This document shows positions 26,726 to 34,665 of a stretch of 64,000 bases of DNA, one piece after another; position 1 is the stretch's first letter; every line of letters begins with the position of its first letter. The notes under the pieces are model-generated. The model did not search any database and had not been told where the DNA came from. It saw only the letters and a list, made by a program, of their open reading frames with translations. The DNA is from JAVXGM01 sp036657395 (lineage in GTDB: Bacteria; Bacillota; Clostridia; Peptostreptococcales; Anaerovoracaceae), in contig JAVXGM010000006.1 in NCBI GenBank assembly GCA_036657395.1, positions 68,020 to 132,019 on the forward strand. The letters run 5' to 3'. The position numbers and the translations under genes were made by a program.

Positions 26726-29020
26726 ATGGATATGGAAACCTGTTATAAACAATTTGAGAACTGCTTACAAGAGGAAAATCCTTATTGCACCGACGACTGT
26801 CCTTTCCAAATGAACGTTATAGACTTCAAGGAAAAGATGAGGAGCAAAAGATACAATGCAGCATATAAAGTTTTACGAAATGCAGTGGCATTTCCCGATA
26901 TTGTGGCAGCGCTGTGCCCAGAATATTGTGGAGCTAGTTGCCCAAGAGCCAGTATGGATAAGCCGGTTCAAGTGAATCTGCTGGAAAAGACTTGTGTGGC
27001 CAAAACAAAGAGAAAAGAACCTAACGAATATAATTTACCTACAAAGAAGGGTAAAGTTGCAATAATAGGAGCGGGTCTTAGCGGACTGGCATGTGGATTA
27101 CGAGTCGCTTCAAAAAAATATGAAGTGGTTATTTATGAAAAGACAGATCGAATAGGGGGGCAGTTATGGGAACTGTTGCCAGAAAAACTGTTTATGGAAG
27201 ACATTGAAAGACAATTTAAATTTGAAAATTATACTCTGAATTTAAAAACAGAGATTAAAAATATAAAGGAACTTCAAAATGAAGGCTTTGATGCGGTCTA
27301 TGTGGCCACAGGAAAAGGCGGATTAGATTTTGGGATACTTGATCAAGAAGATGGACATTGCACTCTATATGGGGAGACTGCAGCCTTTGCAGGGGGAAGT
27401 CTAGTGGGAAAAGACGTTATAAATGCTATAGCAGACGGAATTAATATGGCTTGGTCTGTGGAAGTGTTTTTAAAGACGGGAAAAGTACAATACATTAAAG
27501 AAAAAGAACCCACAAGGGTTGTAGTAAATACAAGTAGTATGACAAAGTGTGAACCAGTGATTCCAACTGACGGGGGCATTTTTACAGAGGAAGAAATAGA
27601 AGAGGAAGCTAGTCGATGTATAGACTGTCAATGCGATGGCTGTCGTAATTATTGCGATCTTACCGCTTATTATGATAAGTGGCCTAAGCAGATGCGAGAT
27701 GACATAATGACTACCACTATGTCAGCAGATTCTATAGTACACAAAACACCAGCTATTAAATTGATAAATGCTTGTACCCAATGTAATTTATGCGATGAAG
27801 GATGTCCAGGAGGAATAAAGCTAGGACAGATGATTAAAGAGGCAAGGCGCAAGCTACATAAGCTGGATCGTATGCCAGGTGCATATCATCAGTTTTGGGT
27901 TCAAGATATGCAGTTTGCCAATGGAAAGTATGCTAGCCTAACCAAGACAGGTAGGGAAACTGAAAGCTGTGATTATGCTTTTTTCCCAGGATGTCATCTG
28001 GGAGCGGCCAATCCTCAATATGTAATGAGGTCATATGAGTGGCTACTATCAAAGAAATCAGATACGGGAATAATCCTCAGATGTTGCGGTGTTCCAGCCG
28101 ATTGGGCAGGAAATGAACAACTTCACCAAGAAGAAATAGAAGCCTTATGTAACGATTGGGAAAGCCTTGGAAAACCAACCTTAATCATGGCATGCACTTC
28201 TTGCATGAGACACTTTCGGGAATATATGCCACAGATTCCTATGATTTCCTTATATGAGATTATGGTGAAGTGGGATATAGCAGCAGAGGTAAAATTTCAG
28301 GCAGAAGATGAAACTTATGCCATATTTGATCCTTGCGCATCTAGAAATGAGAAGCCAGTTCAAGATTCTATTCGTGAATTGACGGGAAATATGGGCATTT
28401 CCATTGAAGAACTTCCAAATGAAGCAAGGTATGGTTGCTGTGGCTTTGGTGGTAATGTGGAAGTTGCAAATCCCAAGTTTGCAGGACGCATTGCCAAGGA
28501 GAGAAGCAACCTTAGTGAGAATCCGTATATCACTTATTGCATTAATTGTAAGGATGTTTTCATGGATGAAGGAAAGCCAGTAAAACATATTCTCGACGTT
28601 ATTTTTGATATTGAAAGCAAGGACGGTAATTTGCCTACGGTGACTCAACGGAGAAACAATAGGGTGGCATTAAAAGAAACTTTGTTAAAGGAAATGTGGG
28701 GAGAAGAAATGGAAAATGTACCAAAGTTAAAATATAAGCTCATTATATCTCCTGAAATTCAAGGCAAGATGAATAAGCTGAAGATTCTAGAGGAAGATAT
28801 ATGCAAAGTACTTGAGATAGGTGAAGATGCTGGGCGGAGAACCTTGAATTCAGAAACCAACACATACAAGTGTTACAGGGAACTGGGATACATTACTTGT
28901 TGGGTAGAGTATCGTTTAATTGATTGTAAGTACCAGATAGTTAACCTTTACACCCATAGGATGAAAATAGAATTGGAGGCGATGTGGAATGGAAAAAAAA
29001 CAGACACTGATTTGCGATAA
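26726..29020 (+). CDS. FAD/Fe-S oxidoreductase with CCG domains, partner of the Mop-type enzyme
   Basis: A 764-residue soluble redox protein. Order: GltD-like helical cysteine domain (CTDDCPFQM and CPEYCGASCPRA, 1-90); one FAD Rossmann fold (VAIIGAGLSGLACGL, about 109); a cysteine cluster CIDCQCDGCRNYC (about 297); a ferredoxin motif CTQCNLCDEGCPGG (about 349); two CCG domains like heterodisulfide reductase/GlpC (FFPGCHLG...RCCGVPADW and FDPCASR...GCCGFGG, 423-600); and a C-terminal domain of about 100 residues. The second, NAD(P)H-binding Rossmann fold of GltD is missing, with no GGGNTA-type motif. I think it matches proteins annotated pyridine nucleotide-disulfide oxidoreductase/dicluster-binding that sit beside Mop genes. 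Likely role (inference): it takes electrons from the molybdenum enzyme. Confidence 0.8.
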   Translation: MDMETCYKQFENCLQEENPYCTDDCPFQMNVIDFKEKMRSKRYNAAYKVLRNAVAFPDIVAALCPEYCGASCPRASMDKPVQVNLLEKTCVAKTKRKEPNEYNLPTKKGKVAIIGAGLSGLACGLRVASKKYEVVIYEKTDRIGGQLWELLPEKLFMEDIERQFKFENYTLNLKTEIKNIKELQNEGFDAVYVATGKGGLDFGILDQEDGHCTLYGETAAFAGGSLVGKDVINAIADGINMAWSVEVFLKTGKVQYIKEKEPTRVVVNTSSMTKCEPVIPTDGGIFTEEEIEEEASRCIDCQCDGCRNYCDLTAYYDKWPKQMRDDIMTTTMSADSIVHKTPAIKLINACTQCNLCDEGCPGGIKLGQMIKEARRKLHKLDRMPGAYHQFWVQDMQFANGKYASLTKTGRETESCDYAFFPGCHLGAANPQYVMRSYEWLLSKKSDTGIILRCCGVPADWAGNEQLHQEEIEALCNDWESLGKPTLIMACTSCMRHFREYMPQIPMISLYEIMVKWDIAAEVKFQAEDETYAIFDPCASRNEKPVQDSIRELTGNMGISIEELPNEARYGCCGFGGNVEVANPKFAGRIAKERSNLSENPYITYCINCKDVFMDEGKPVKHILDVIFDIESKDGNLPTVTQRRNNRVALKETLLKEMWGEEMENVPKLKYKLIISPEIQGKMNKLKILEEDICKVLEIGEDAGRRTLNSETNTYKCYRELGYITCWVEYRLIDCKYQIVNLYTHRMKIELEAMWNGKKTDTDLR

Positions 29021-29183
29021 ATGCAAAGTGGAAATGGAAGAGATGGAAGCACAGTTTTCTTATTTGGACAGATCATTTCGTCATAATATAATGCGGTGCC
29101 CTAAATGTGGACAGGTTTGCCTTTCAGAAGAAATTGTAAACGGACGAATGAATGAAGTCGAAGGGCTTATGGAAGAGAAATAA
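28989..29183 (+). CDS. Small zinc-ribbon redox protein (DVU_1557-like)
   Basis: A 64-residue protein with two CxxC pairs (CDKC and CPKCGQVCLSEEIV), suited to binding Zn or a rubredoxin-like iron, and the phrase FSYLDRSF between them. It resembles the small family named after Desulfovibrio DVU_1557, which I recall sits beside Mop-type aldehyde oxidoreductase genes; that link is from memory. The start overlaps the end of the flavin/Fe-S gene by 32 bases in another frame, with GGAGG ten bases upstream. Translational coupling is likely. A function in electron transfer or cofactor assembly for the molybdenum enzyme is inference. Confidence 0.7.
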   Translation: MEKKQTLICDKCKVEMEEMEAQFSYLDRSFRHNIMRCPKCGQVCLSEEIVNGRMNEVEGLMEEK

Positions 29184-29201
29184 AGAGAGGATGTAACAGT
29201 T

Positions 29202-29438
29202 TTGAGTAATTATTATGCACACGTTTGTGAAAATGGACATGCAGTCGTTGATCATCGAAGGGGTAGTGTGGAAAAAATTTGCAAAGAGTGTGGAGGGACA
29301 GTACTAGACAATTGTCCAACATGCGGAGAACCTATTAAAAAATGGTACTACTATGGATCTGCCGGAATGAAGCCTAAAAGTTTTCAACGGCCAGATGTAT
29401 GCAAACACTGTGGAGGAGTATTTCCCTGGGCAAAATAA
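29202..29438 (+). CDS. DUF2321-like zinc-ribbon protein
   Basis: A 78-residue protein with three CxxC motifs: CKEC, CPTC and CKHC, the last in PDVCKHCGGVFPWAK. The ending CGxxFPW and the initial HVCENGHAV are typical of DUF2321, a family without an established function. The start is TTG behind GAGAGGATG, 18 bases after the previous small gene, so it belongs to the same operon as the molybdenum hydroxylase partner. The four cysteine pairs suggest structural zinc. It may help assemble the complex or bind nucleic acid; sequence alone does not decide. Confidence 0.7.
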   Translation: MSNYYAHVCENGHAVVDHRRGSVEKICKECGGTVLDNCPTCGEPIKKWYYYGSAGMKPKSFQRPDVCKHCGGVFPWAK

Positions 29439-29537
29439 AAAAGGATGAGACCATTTAATTATGGATACGCCTTGCATACAGCCTTGGACATGAGGTATAC
29501 TTTTAATAACAAAAAGAATATAGATTTTGGAGAAAAA

Positions 29538-30395
29538 ATGAAAGATACAGGTTTAACTACCAGAGAATATGTAAATACTGTAATTAAGGGACGTCCCAGA
29601 AACATACATAAAGGTGACTGCGGAAAGGTTCTTGTGATTGCGGGTTCTACTGGTATGGCAGGCGCAGCTGTACTTTGCGCAAAGGGAACACTGCGAGCAG
29701 GATCAGGGCTTGTGAAGATACTTGTTCCAAGAGACCTTTTCACCATCATACAGATTGGTGTGCCGGAGGCAACCTGTGTTTCTAGAGATGTTTCCTTACT
29801 GGACCTTGGTGGATTTGATGCCATAGCCATAGGACCAGGGTTAGGAGATGATGAAAAAAATCAAGAACTGATTAAGACAGTATTAGATAATTTCCAAAAG
29901 ACCATCGTGCTAGATGCAGATGGAATCAATGGTATCAGTAGATATGGATTACTTGGCACTCTGAAAAATACTAAGGGTAATGTGATTTTGACGCCCCACT
30001 ATGGTGAGGCAGTAAGATTGCTCTCCCATTGTCAGGTTGAGGGTATAGAATCCATGAACAGAGAAGAAATGGCTAAGGCTCTAGTGGAAAATACAAATGC
30101 AACTTGTATCCTTAAAGGAGAAAATACCTTGGTGGCAACACTGGAGGGTAAGACATATATTAATACTACAGGCAACCCGGGAATGGCAACTGGTGGTTCA
30201 GGAGATGTACTTACAGGAATAATAGCATCTTTGGCCGGACAGGGGCTAAAACCAGAGGATGCCGCAAGAGCAGGGGTGTTTGCCCATGGCCTTGCAGGGG
30301 ATTTGTGTGCAGAACATTTAGGTGAAACTGGCATGACATCTCTAGATATAGCCACTATGGTGGCACTTGCTTTTAAAGATATCATTGGAAAATAA
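29538..30395 (+). CDS. nnrD: ADP-dependent NAD(P)H-hydrate dehydratase
   Basis: Repairs the damaged cofactor NAD(P)HX back to NAD(P)H using ADP. The 285-residue protein has the ribokinase-like YjeF C-terminal fold: KVLVIAGSTGMAGAAVLCA at the start, GPGLGDDEKN, LDADGINGIS, and GNPGMATGGSGDVLTGIIA near the end with the catalytic Asp in GSGDVLTG. The N-terminal epimerase domain (NnrE) is absent, so it must be encoded elsewhere. ATG 29538 is chosen for GGAG six bases upstream; a longer frame from 29445 lacks a site. Its neighbour is the EndoA/MazF-like toxin, as is often seen in Firmicutes, but alr and the antitoxin gene that usually lie between them are missing. Confidence 0.9.
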   Translation: MKDTGLTTREYVNTVIKGRPRNIHKGDCGKVLVIAGSTGMAGAAVLCAKGTLRAGSGLVKILVPRDLFTIIQIGVPEATCVSRDVSLLDLGGFDAIAIGPGLGDDEKNQELIKTVLDNFQKTIVLDADGINGISRYGLLGTLKNTKGNVILTPHYGEAVRLLSHCQVEGIESMNREEMAKALVENTNATCILKGENTLVATLEGKTYINTTGNPGMATGGSGDVLTGIIASLAGQGLKPEDAARAGVFAHGLAGDLCAEHLGETGMTSLDIATMVALAFKDIIGK

Positions 30396-30410
30396 AAAGG
30401 AGTGAGGGAC

Positions 30411-30767
30411 TTGCTAGTAAAGAAAGGAGATCTTTACTTTGCAGATTTAAGTCCGGTAATTGGCTCCGAACAAGGAGGAGTAAGACCCGTCCTTGTGGTG
30501 CAGAACAATGTGGGGAACAAATTTAGTCCAACTATTATTGTTGCGGCAGTTACTTCCCAAAAGAACAAAGCCAACCTACCTACCCACGTAGAAATAAATG
30601 GGTCAGGTAGCGGTCTGAACAAGGATTCAGTAATATTATTAGAACAACTTAGAACAATAGACAAGAAGAGATTGAAGGAACGAATTGGAACAATCGAGCA
30701 GACCTCTTTACCGGATGTAAATGATGCACTTAGCATTAGCTTAGGAATTGCTAATAGCTTTGAATAA
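30411..30767 (+). CDS. MazF/EndoA-type mRNA interferase
   Basis: A 118-residue PemK/MazF toxin family protein, close to Bacillus EndoA in length. Visible motifs: KKGDLYFADLSPVIGSEQGG, RPVLVVQNNVGN, TIIVAAVTSQ and LLEQLRTIDKKRL. The conserved Arg in GGVRPV and the Thr-Ser in VTSQ fit the active site, so it is probably catalytic (cleaves single-stranded RNA at U-rich sites in EndoA). TTG 30411 has GGAG eight bases upstream; GTG 30402 is too close to that site. No antitoxin gene is next to it: only 15 bases separate it from nnrD, and downstream lies transketolase. Confidence 0.88.
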   Translation: MLVKKGDLYFADLSPVIGSEQGGVRPVLVVQNNVGNKFSPTIIVAAVTSQKNKANLPTHVEINGSGSGLNKDSVILLEQLRTIDKKRLKERIGTIEQTSLPDVNDALSISLGIANSFE

Positions 30768-30784
30768 ATTATTAAAAAAGGAAG

Positions 30785-30814
30785 CAGCTGGGCGGCAAAT
30801 GGCCGCCTATGCTG
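30785..30814 (+). repeat. GC-rich hairpin between the MazF-like gene and transketolase
   Basis: GGCGGC (30791-30796) pairs with GCCGCC (30802-30807) around a short loop, and flanking CAGC/GCTG extend the stem. There is no T run. It lies about 35 bases before the transketolase start, so it may be a processing or stability element. Confidence 0.5.
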
Positions 30815-30849
30815 TACCTATAGATATAAATGTACACAGGAGGGAAAAA

Positions 30850-31668
30850 ATGGATTATAAACCATTAGAGAAAAGAGCAGCAAACATTAGAGTGGGAATC
30901 GTAAAAGCGATACATAATGCAGGATCAGGCCACCCAGGCGGATCCCTTTCAGCGGCAGACATAGTAACAGCACTGTACTTTCATGAAATGAATATTGATC
31001 CAAAAGATCCGAAGATGAAGGGAAGAGATAAATTTATCCTTTCAAAGGGCCATGCAGGACCAGTACAATATGCAGCCTTAGCGGAGCGAGGTTACTATCC
31101 TAGAGAAAATATATTAACTTTAAGAAAGCTAGGTGGAAAATTCCAGGGTCATCCAGACATGTATAAAGTACCAGGAATTGAAATGTCCACAGGTTCGCTA
31201 GGACAAGGCTTTTCTGTTGCAGGTGGTATGGCTATGGCGGCTAAGCTAGATAAGGATCCAGGCAGAATTTATGTTCTTCTTGGAGATGGAGAATTACAGG
31301 AAGGTTTAGTTTGGGAAGCAGCAATGTCTGCAGCCCACAACAAGCTTGATAATATGGTGGGAATTTTAGACTGGAACGGACTACAAATAGATGGTAAAAA
31401 TGAAGACGTAATGACTGTAACTCCCGTTGATGAAAAATTTCGTGCTTTTGGTTGGAACGTTATTATTATTGATGGGCATGATTTCAAGGAAATTTTAACT
31501 GGATTTGAAGAAGCAAGAAAGTGTACAGGAAAACCGACCATGATTATTGCAAAAACTCATAAAGGCAGAGGTGTATCCTTCATGGAGGATCAAGCAGGCT
31601 GGCATGGGAAGGCACCAAATGCAGAACAACTTGAACAAGCGATAGAAGATCTTGGAGGTGAATGGTAA
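30850..31668 (+). CDS. Transketolase, N-terminal subunit
   Basis: Thiamine-diphosphate-binding half of a split transketolase of the non-oxidative pentose phosphate pathway. The 272-residue protein shows AIHNAGSGHPGGSLSA, SKGHAGPVQYAAL, STGSLGQGFSVAGG and the ThDP/Mg motif LGDGELQEGLVWEA...DWNGLQIDG. ATG 30850 has AGGAGGG eight bases before it; an upstream in-frame TTG would add 34 unrelated residues. The C-terminal half starts on the base before the stop ends. Split transketolases are normal in many Clostridia. Confidence 0.94.
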   Translation: MDYKPLEKRAANIRVGIVKAIHNAGSGHPGGSLSAADIVTALYFHEMNIDPKDPKMKGRDKFILSKGHAGPVQYAALAERGYYPRENILTLRKLGGKFQGHPDMYKVPGIEMSTGSLGQGFSVAGGMAMAAKLDKDPGRIYVLLGDGELQEGLVWEAAMSAAHNKLDNMVGILDWNGLQIDGKNEDVMTVTPVDEKFRAFGWNVIIIDGHDFKEILTGFEEARKCTGKPTMIIAKTHKGRGVSFMEDQAGWHGKAPNAEQLEQAIEDLGGEW

Positions 31669-32594
31669 TGGCTGATAAAATGGCAACAAGACAAGCATAT
31701 GGTAAGACGCTTGTAAAGCTAGGCGCAAAAAAAGACAATTTAGTAGTAATGGATGCTGACCTTTCAAAATCCACTATGACTGCAGAATTTAGTAATACAT
31801 ATCCTGAGAGATTTTTTAACATGGGCATTGCTGAACAAAATTTATATGGGAGTGCAGCGGGCTTAGCCTTATCTGGGAAAGTAGTATGTGCTAGTACATT
31901 TGCAATGTTTGCATCAGGCAGAGCCTTTGAGATCATTCGAAATTCCATAGGATATACTAAGGCTAATGTGAAGATTTGTGCAACACATGCAGGGATAACA
32001 GTTGGGGAAGATGGGGCAAGTCATCAGACTTTTGAAGACATTGCACTTATGAGAACTATTCCAGGAATGACGGTAATCAATCCTTCTGACGGAGTTTCAA
32101 CGGAGAAATTGTTGGAGCAGGCGGTGGAGCTTCAAGGGCCATGCTACATAAGATTAGGAAGAGCAGCAGTTCCTGTATTTTATAGCCAGAGTGATGAGAT
32201 TATTCTGGGAAAAGGAAACTGTATTCGTGAAGGCAAGGATGTGACTATTGTTGCAACAGGGATTATGGTTAATGAAGCAATTATTGCTGCAGAGGAATTA
32301 GCAAAAGACCACATTGATGTGAGAATTATAGATATTCATACCATTAAACCTATTGACGAGGAAATCATCATCAAGGCAGCAAAAGAGACAGGCAAAATTG
32401 TTACAGCCGAAGAACATTCTATAATTGGCGGCCTTGGCAGTGCGGTTGCAGAAGTGGTTGTAAGAAATCATCCAGTAAAGATGGGGTTTGTAGGGCAAAA
32501 AGATACCTTTGGTGAATCGGGAAAGCCTGATGAATTAAAGAAAAAATATGGAATGACCGCAAGTGATATTGTTGCGGCAGTAAAAGGTTTATAA
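31668..32594 (+). CDS. Transketolase, C-terminal subunit
   Basis: Pyrimidine-binding and C-terminal domains of the split transketolase, 308 residues. Motifs: VVMDADLSKSTMTAEF, FFNMGIAEQNLYGSAAGLA (the Glu that activates ThDP), KICATHAGITVGEDGASHQ, and IHTIKPIDEEII at the C-terminal domain. ATG 31668 overlaps the stop of the N-terminal subunit by one base (TAATG), with GGAGGTG seven bases upstream, so the two chains are coupled 1:1. A longer ATG at 31662 is too near that site. Confidence 0.94.
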   Translation: MADKMATRQAYGKTLVKLGAKKDNLVVMDADLSKSTMTAEFSNTYPERFFNMGIAEQNLYGSAAGLALSGKVVCASTFAMFASGRAFEIIRNSIGYTKANVKICATHAGITVGEDGASHQTFEDIALMRTIPGMTVINPSDGVSTEKLLEQAVELQGPCYIRLGRAAVPVFYSQSDEIILGKGNCIREGKDVTIVATGIMVNEAIIAAEELAKDHIDVRIIDIHTIKPIDEEIIIKAAKETGKIVTAEEHSIIGGLGSAVAEVVVRNHPVKMGFVGQKDTFGESGKPDELKKKYGMTASDIVAAVKGL

Positions 32595-32612
32595 ATAGAA
32601 GGGGAAAACCTG

Positions 32613-33152
32613 ATGAAAAAGAGATTAATGTGCTTAATACTAATTTTCACTTTCAGTTTTGTATTTACAGCGTGTGGCGAGGGAGAAGTGAGCCAAGCAA
32701 GTCCCATAGGTGGGAAAACTTTTACAAGTGCAGATGATAAATATGAATTGAAAGCGACAAATGAGTGGACTGAAATGAGTCAGGAGGCTAGCACAGGGGC
32801 AACATTAGCAATACAAAAAAACAGTATCAACTATATTGCATTAGCTGATGAAGCAAAGGGAAATGTCTTAAAAAAGTATGCCAATCAGGTGGCTAAAAAA
32901 ATTAGCGATGGATTTGAAACTGATGGGAAAGTGGTAATCAGCAAAGCTAAAGAAATATCTGTAAAAGGGAACAAAGGATATAAGGTTACTATTACTAATG
33001 ACGTAAAAGATGCAAAGTTGTGCTCAAATATTTATTCAGTTGAAATAGGTGACAGGTGGGTGCAGATTAACTGTGTTTATGTGAAGACTATTCAACCAGA
33101 AATGGATAAAGTATATGACGATATAATACAAACCTTAGCTTCAAACAAATAA
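32613..33152 (+). CDS. Putative lipoprotein, unknown function
   Basis: A 179-residue protein with a lipoprotein signal peptide: MKKRLMCLILIFTFSF then the lipobox FTAC, so Cys21 should be lipidated and the protein anchored outside the membrane. The mature part has SADDKYELKATNEWTEM, INYIALADEAKG and WVQINCVYVKT, resembling the fold of PsbP/DUF-type lipoproteins that begin with a beta-rich stress-like domain. No enzymatic motif is visible. It follows the transketolase by 18 bases with AGGGGAAA upstream, so it may share that transcript. I do not recognise a specific function. Confidence 0.75.
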   Translation: MKKRLMCLILIFTFSFVFTACGEGEVSQASPIGGKTFTSADDKYELKATNEWTEMSQEASTGATLAIQKNSINYIALADEAKGNVLKKYANQVAKKISDGFETDGKVVISKAKEISVKGNKGYKVTITNDVKDAKLCSNIYSVEIGDRWVQINCVYVKTIQPEMDKVYDDIIQTLASNK

Positions 33153-33224
33153 TCATGAATAACAAGCTCTCTTCCAGAATAGGCTTAAATATAAAATTAG
33201 GCGAAGTGGAAGGGAGTTTTTGTT

Positions 33225-33692
33225 TTGAGTGATAAAAAGAAAATACATAAACCAGGTAAAAAAAGTTTAATTGTTATTGGCATTGTTATTGTTATTCTTG
33301 GGGGAGCATTGGTGGCAGTGAATTTTATTAAGGGCGATAAAGCAGTGGAATTCAAACAAATAGGTGAAAATCAGATTCCACAGGAAATTACCAGTCAAGT
33401 AATTCCAGAATATAGAACCCTGGAGCGTGCCTTGGCTTGCGTAGTGGAAGACAAGATATATGTGGTGGTTACCCGTGGGGAAAAGCCTACTTCCGGATTT
33501 GATCTTTCTATCTCAAAAATGGTGTTAGAAGATAAGGATGGACAGACAAACCTAATTGTTTACGCAGACTTTAAAGACCCAGCAAAAAAGATGGCATTAT
33601 CTCAAGTATTGACTTACCCGGTTCAAGTAACGAAAACCCAGTTGTCAAAGCTTCCAGATACCATTGAACTTCGTATATCTTATGAAGAGTAA
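33225..33692 (+). CDS. Membrane-anchored PrcB-domain protein
   Basis: A 155-residue protein with a short basic cytoplasmic start, one membrane helix (SLIVIGIVIVILGGALVAV, about 14-34) and an extracytoplasmic domain. The phrase RGEKPTSGFDLSISKM followed by NLIVYADF and TYPVQVTKT fits the PrcB C-terminal domain, a protease-complex component first noted in Treponema. The start is TTG behind GGGAG. A terminator follows. Its partner protease is not next to it, though an S41 protease gene lies about 5 kb downstream. The link between them is speculative. Confidence 0.65.
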   Translation: MSDKKKIHKPGKKSLIVIGIVIVILGGALVAVNFIKGDKAVEFKQIGENQIPQEITSQVIPEYRTLERALACVVEDKIYVVVTRGEKPTSGFDLSISKMVLEDKDGQTNLIVYADFKDPAKKMALSQVLTYPVQVTKTQLSKLPDTIELRISYEE

Positions 33693-33699
33693 CTAAGGC

Positions 33700-33739
33700 A
33701 AAAAAACATTCACCTCAAAATTCAGGTGGATGTTTTTTA
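33700..33739 (+). terminator. Terminator after the PrcB-domain gene
   Basis: AAAAAACATTCACCT pairs with AGGTGGATGTTTTTT around a short loop, ending in a T run; A-rich on the other side. Confidence 0.88.
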
Positions 33740-33903
33740 TTTGTAGAAATTGATTTCCTGGTGAGGATTTCACATTACTGTCACTTACAAATGTTAATAT
33801 TGTATTGTTTTGAGGAATATTAGCGATAACTGTTTAAAATAAACGAAGAATAAGATATAATAACTTAGTTATGATTAGCATGACGAAAGGGGCACCAATA
33901 TAA

Positions 33904-34665
33904 ATGATAACTTTTGAAAATGTAACAAAACATTACAAATCCAATATAGGCCTTGACGACGTTACCGTTAGGATTAAAAAGGGTGACTTCGTATTTCTGG
34001 TTGGACCAAGTGGAGCTGGAAAATCTACATTCATTAAGCTAATGCTAAAAGAAATAGATGTGGATAAAGGTTCAATAAAAGTACAAGGAAGTGACGTTAC
34101 TAAATTTTCTAGCAGACAGATTCCTAGGCTGAGAAGGAATATTGGAATAGTATTCCAAGACTTCCGTCTATTGCCAAGAAAGACTGTTTTTGAAAATGTG
34201 GCTTTTGCAATGGAGATTATTCATCAGAGCCCAAAAACTATTAAGCGGCAGGTTCCACAGGTTCTTAGCCTTGTAGGCATTGGGACAAAAGCAGAGAAGT
34301 ATCCAGAGGAGCTTTCTGCAGGAGAGCAACAAAGAGTAGCTATAGCTAGGGCAATTGTGAACAATCCAAAGATATTGATTGCAGACGAGCCTACAGGCAA
34401 TTTGGATCCAGAGACAGCATGGGAGATTATGCAGCTACTAGAGCAGATAAACATTAGAGGGACAACCATTCTTATGGTTACCCATGCTAAGGATATTGTA
34501 GACAAAATGAATAAGAGAGTTATTGCTATAGAAAAGGGACGTATTGTAAGAGATGAATTTGGATCGTATGGGTTTGAAGAGGCCTTAGCTGAGGCGACTC
34601 TCACTATGGACACTCTGACAAGAAAACGTAAATTTAACGAAAACCTAAAAAAAGGAGACCAATAA
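33904..34665 (+). CDS. ftsE: Cell division ATP-binding protein FtsE
   Basis: ABC-type ATPase that, with FtsX, drives peptidoglycan hydrolases in elongation or division. The 253-residue protein contains Walker A (GPSGAGKST), the signature (LSAGEQQRVAIARAI) and Walker B (ILIADEPTGNLDP). It starts with ITFENVTKHYKS, standard for FtsE, and has a C-terminal tail of about 30 residues beyond the usual 225-230. The 164 bases upstream hold a TATAAT box (33856-33861) without a clear -35. The stop is directly followed by ftsX, which begins at the next base. Confidence 0.95.
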   Translation: MITFENVTKHYKSNIGLDDVTVRIKKGDFVFLVGPSGAGKSTFIKLMLKEIDVDKGSIKVQGSDVTKFSSRQIPRLRRNIGIVFQDFRLLPRKTVFENVAFAMEIIHQSPKTIKRQVPQVLSLVGIGTKAEKYPEELSAGEQQRVAIARAIVNNPKILIADEPTGNLDPETAWEIMQLLEQINIRGTTILMVTHAKDIVDKMNKRVIAIEKGRIVRDEFGSYGFEEALAEATLTMDTLTRKRKFNENLKKGDQ

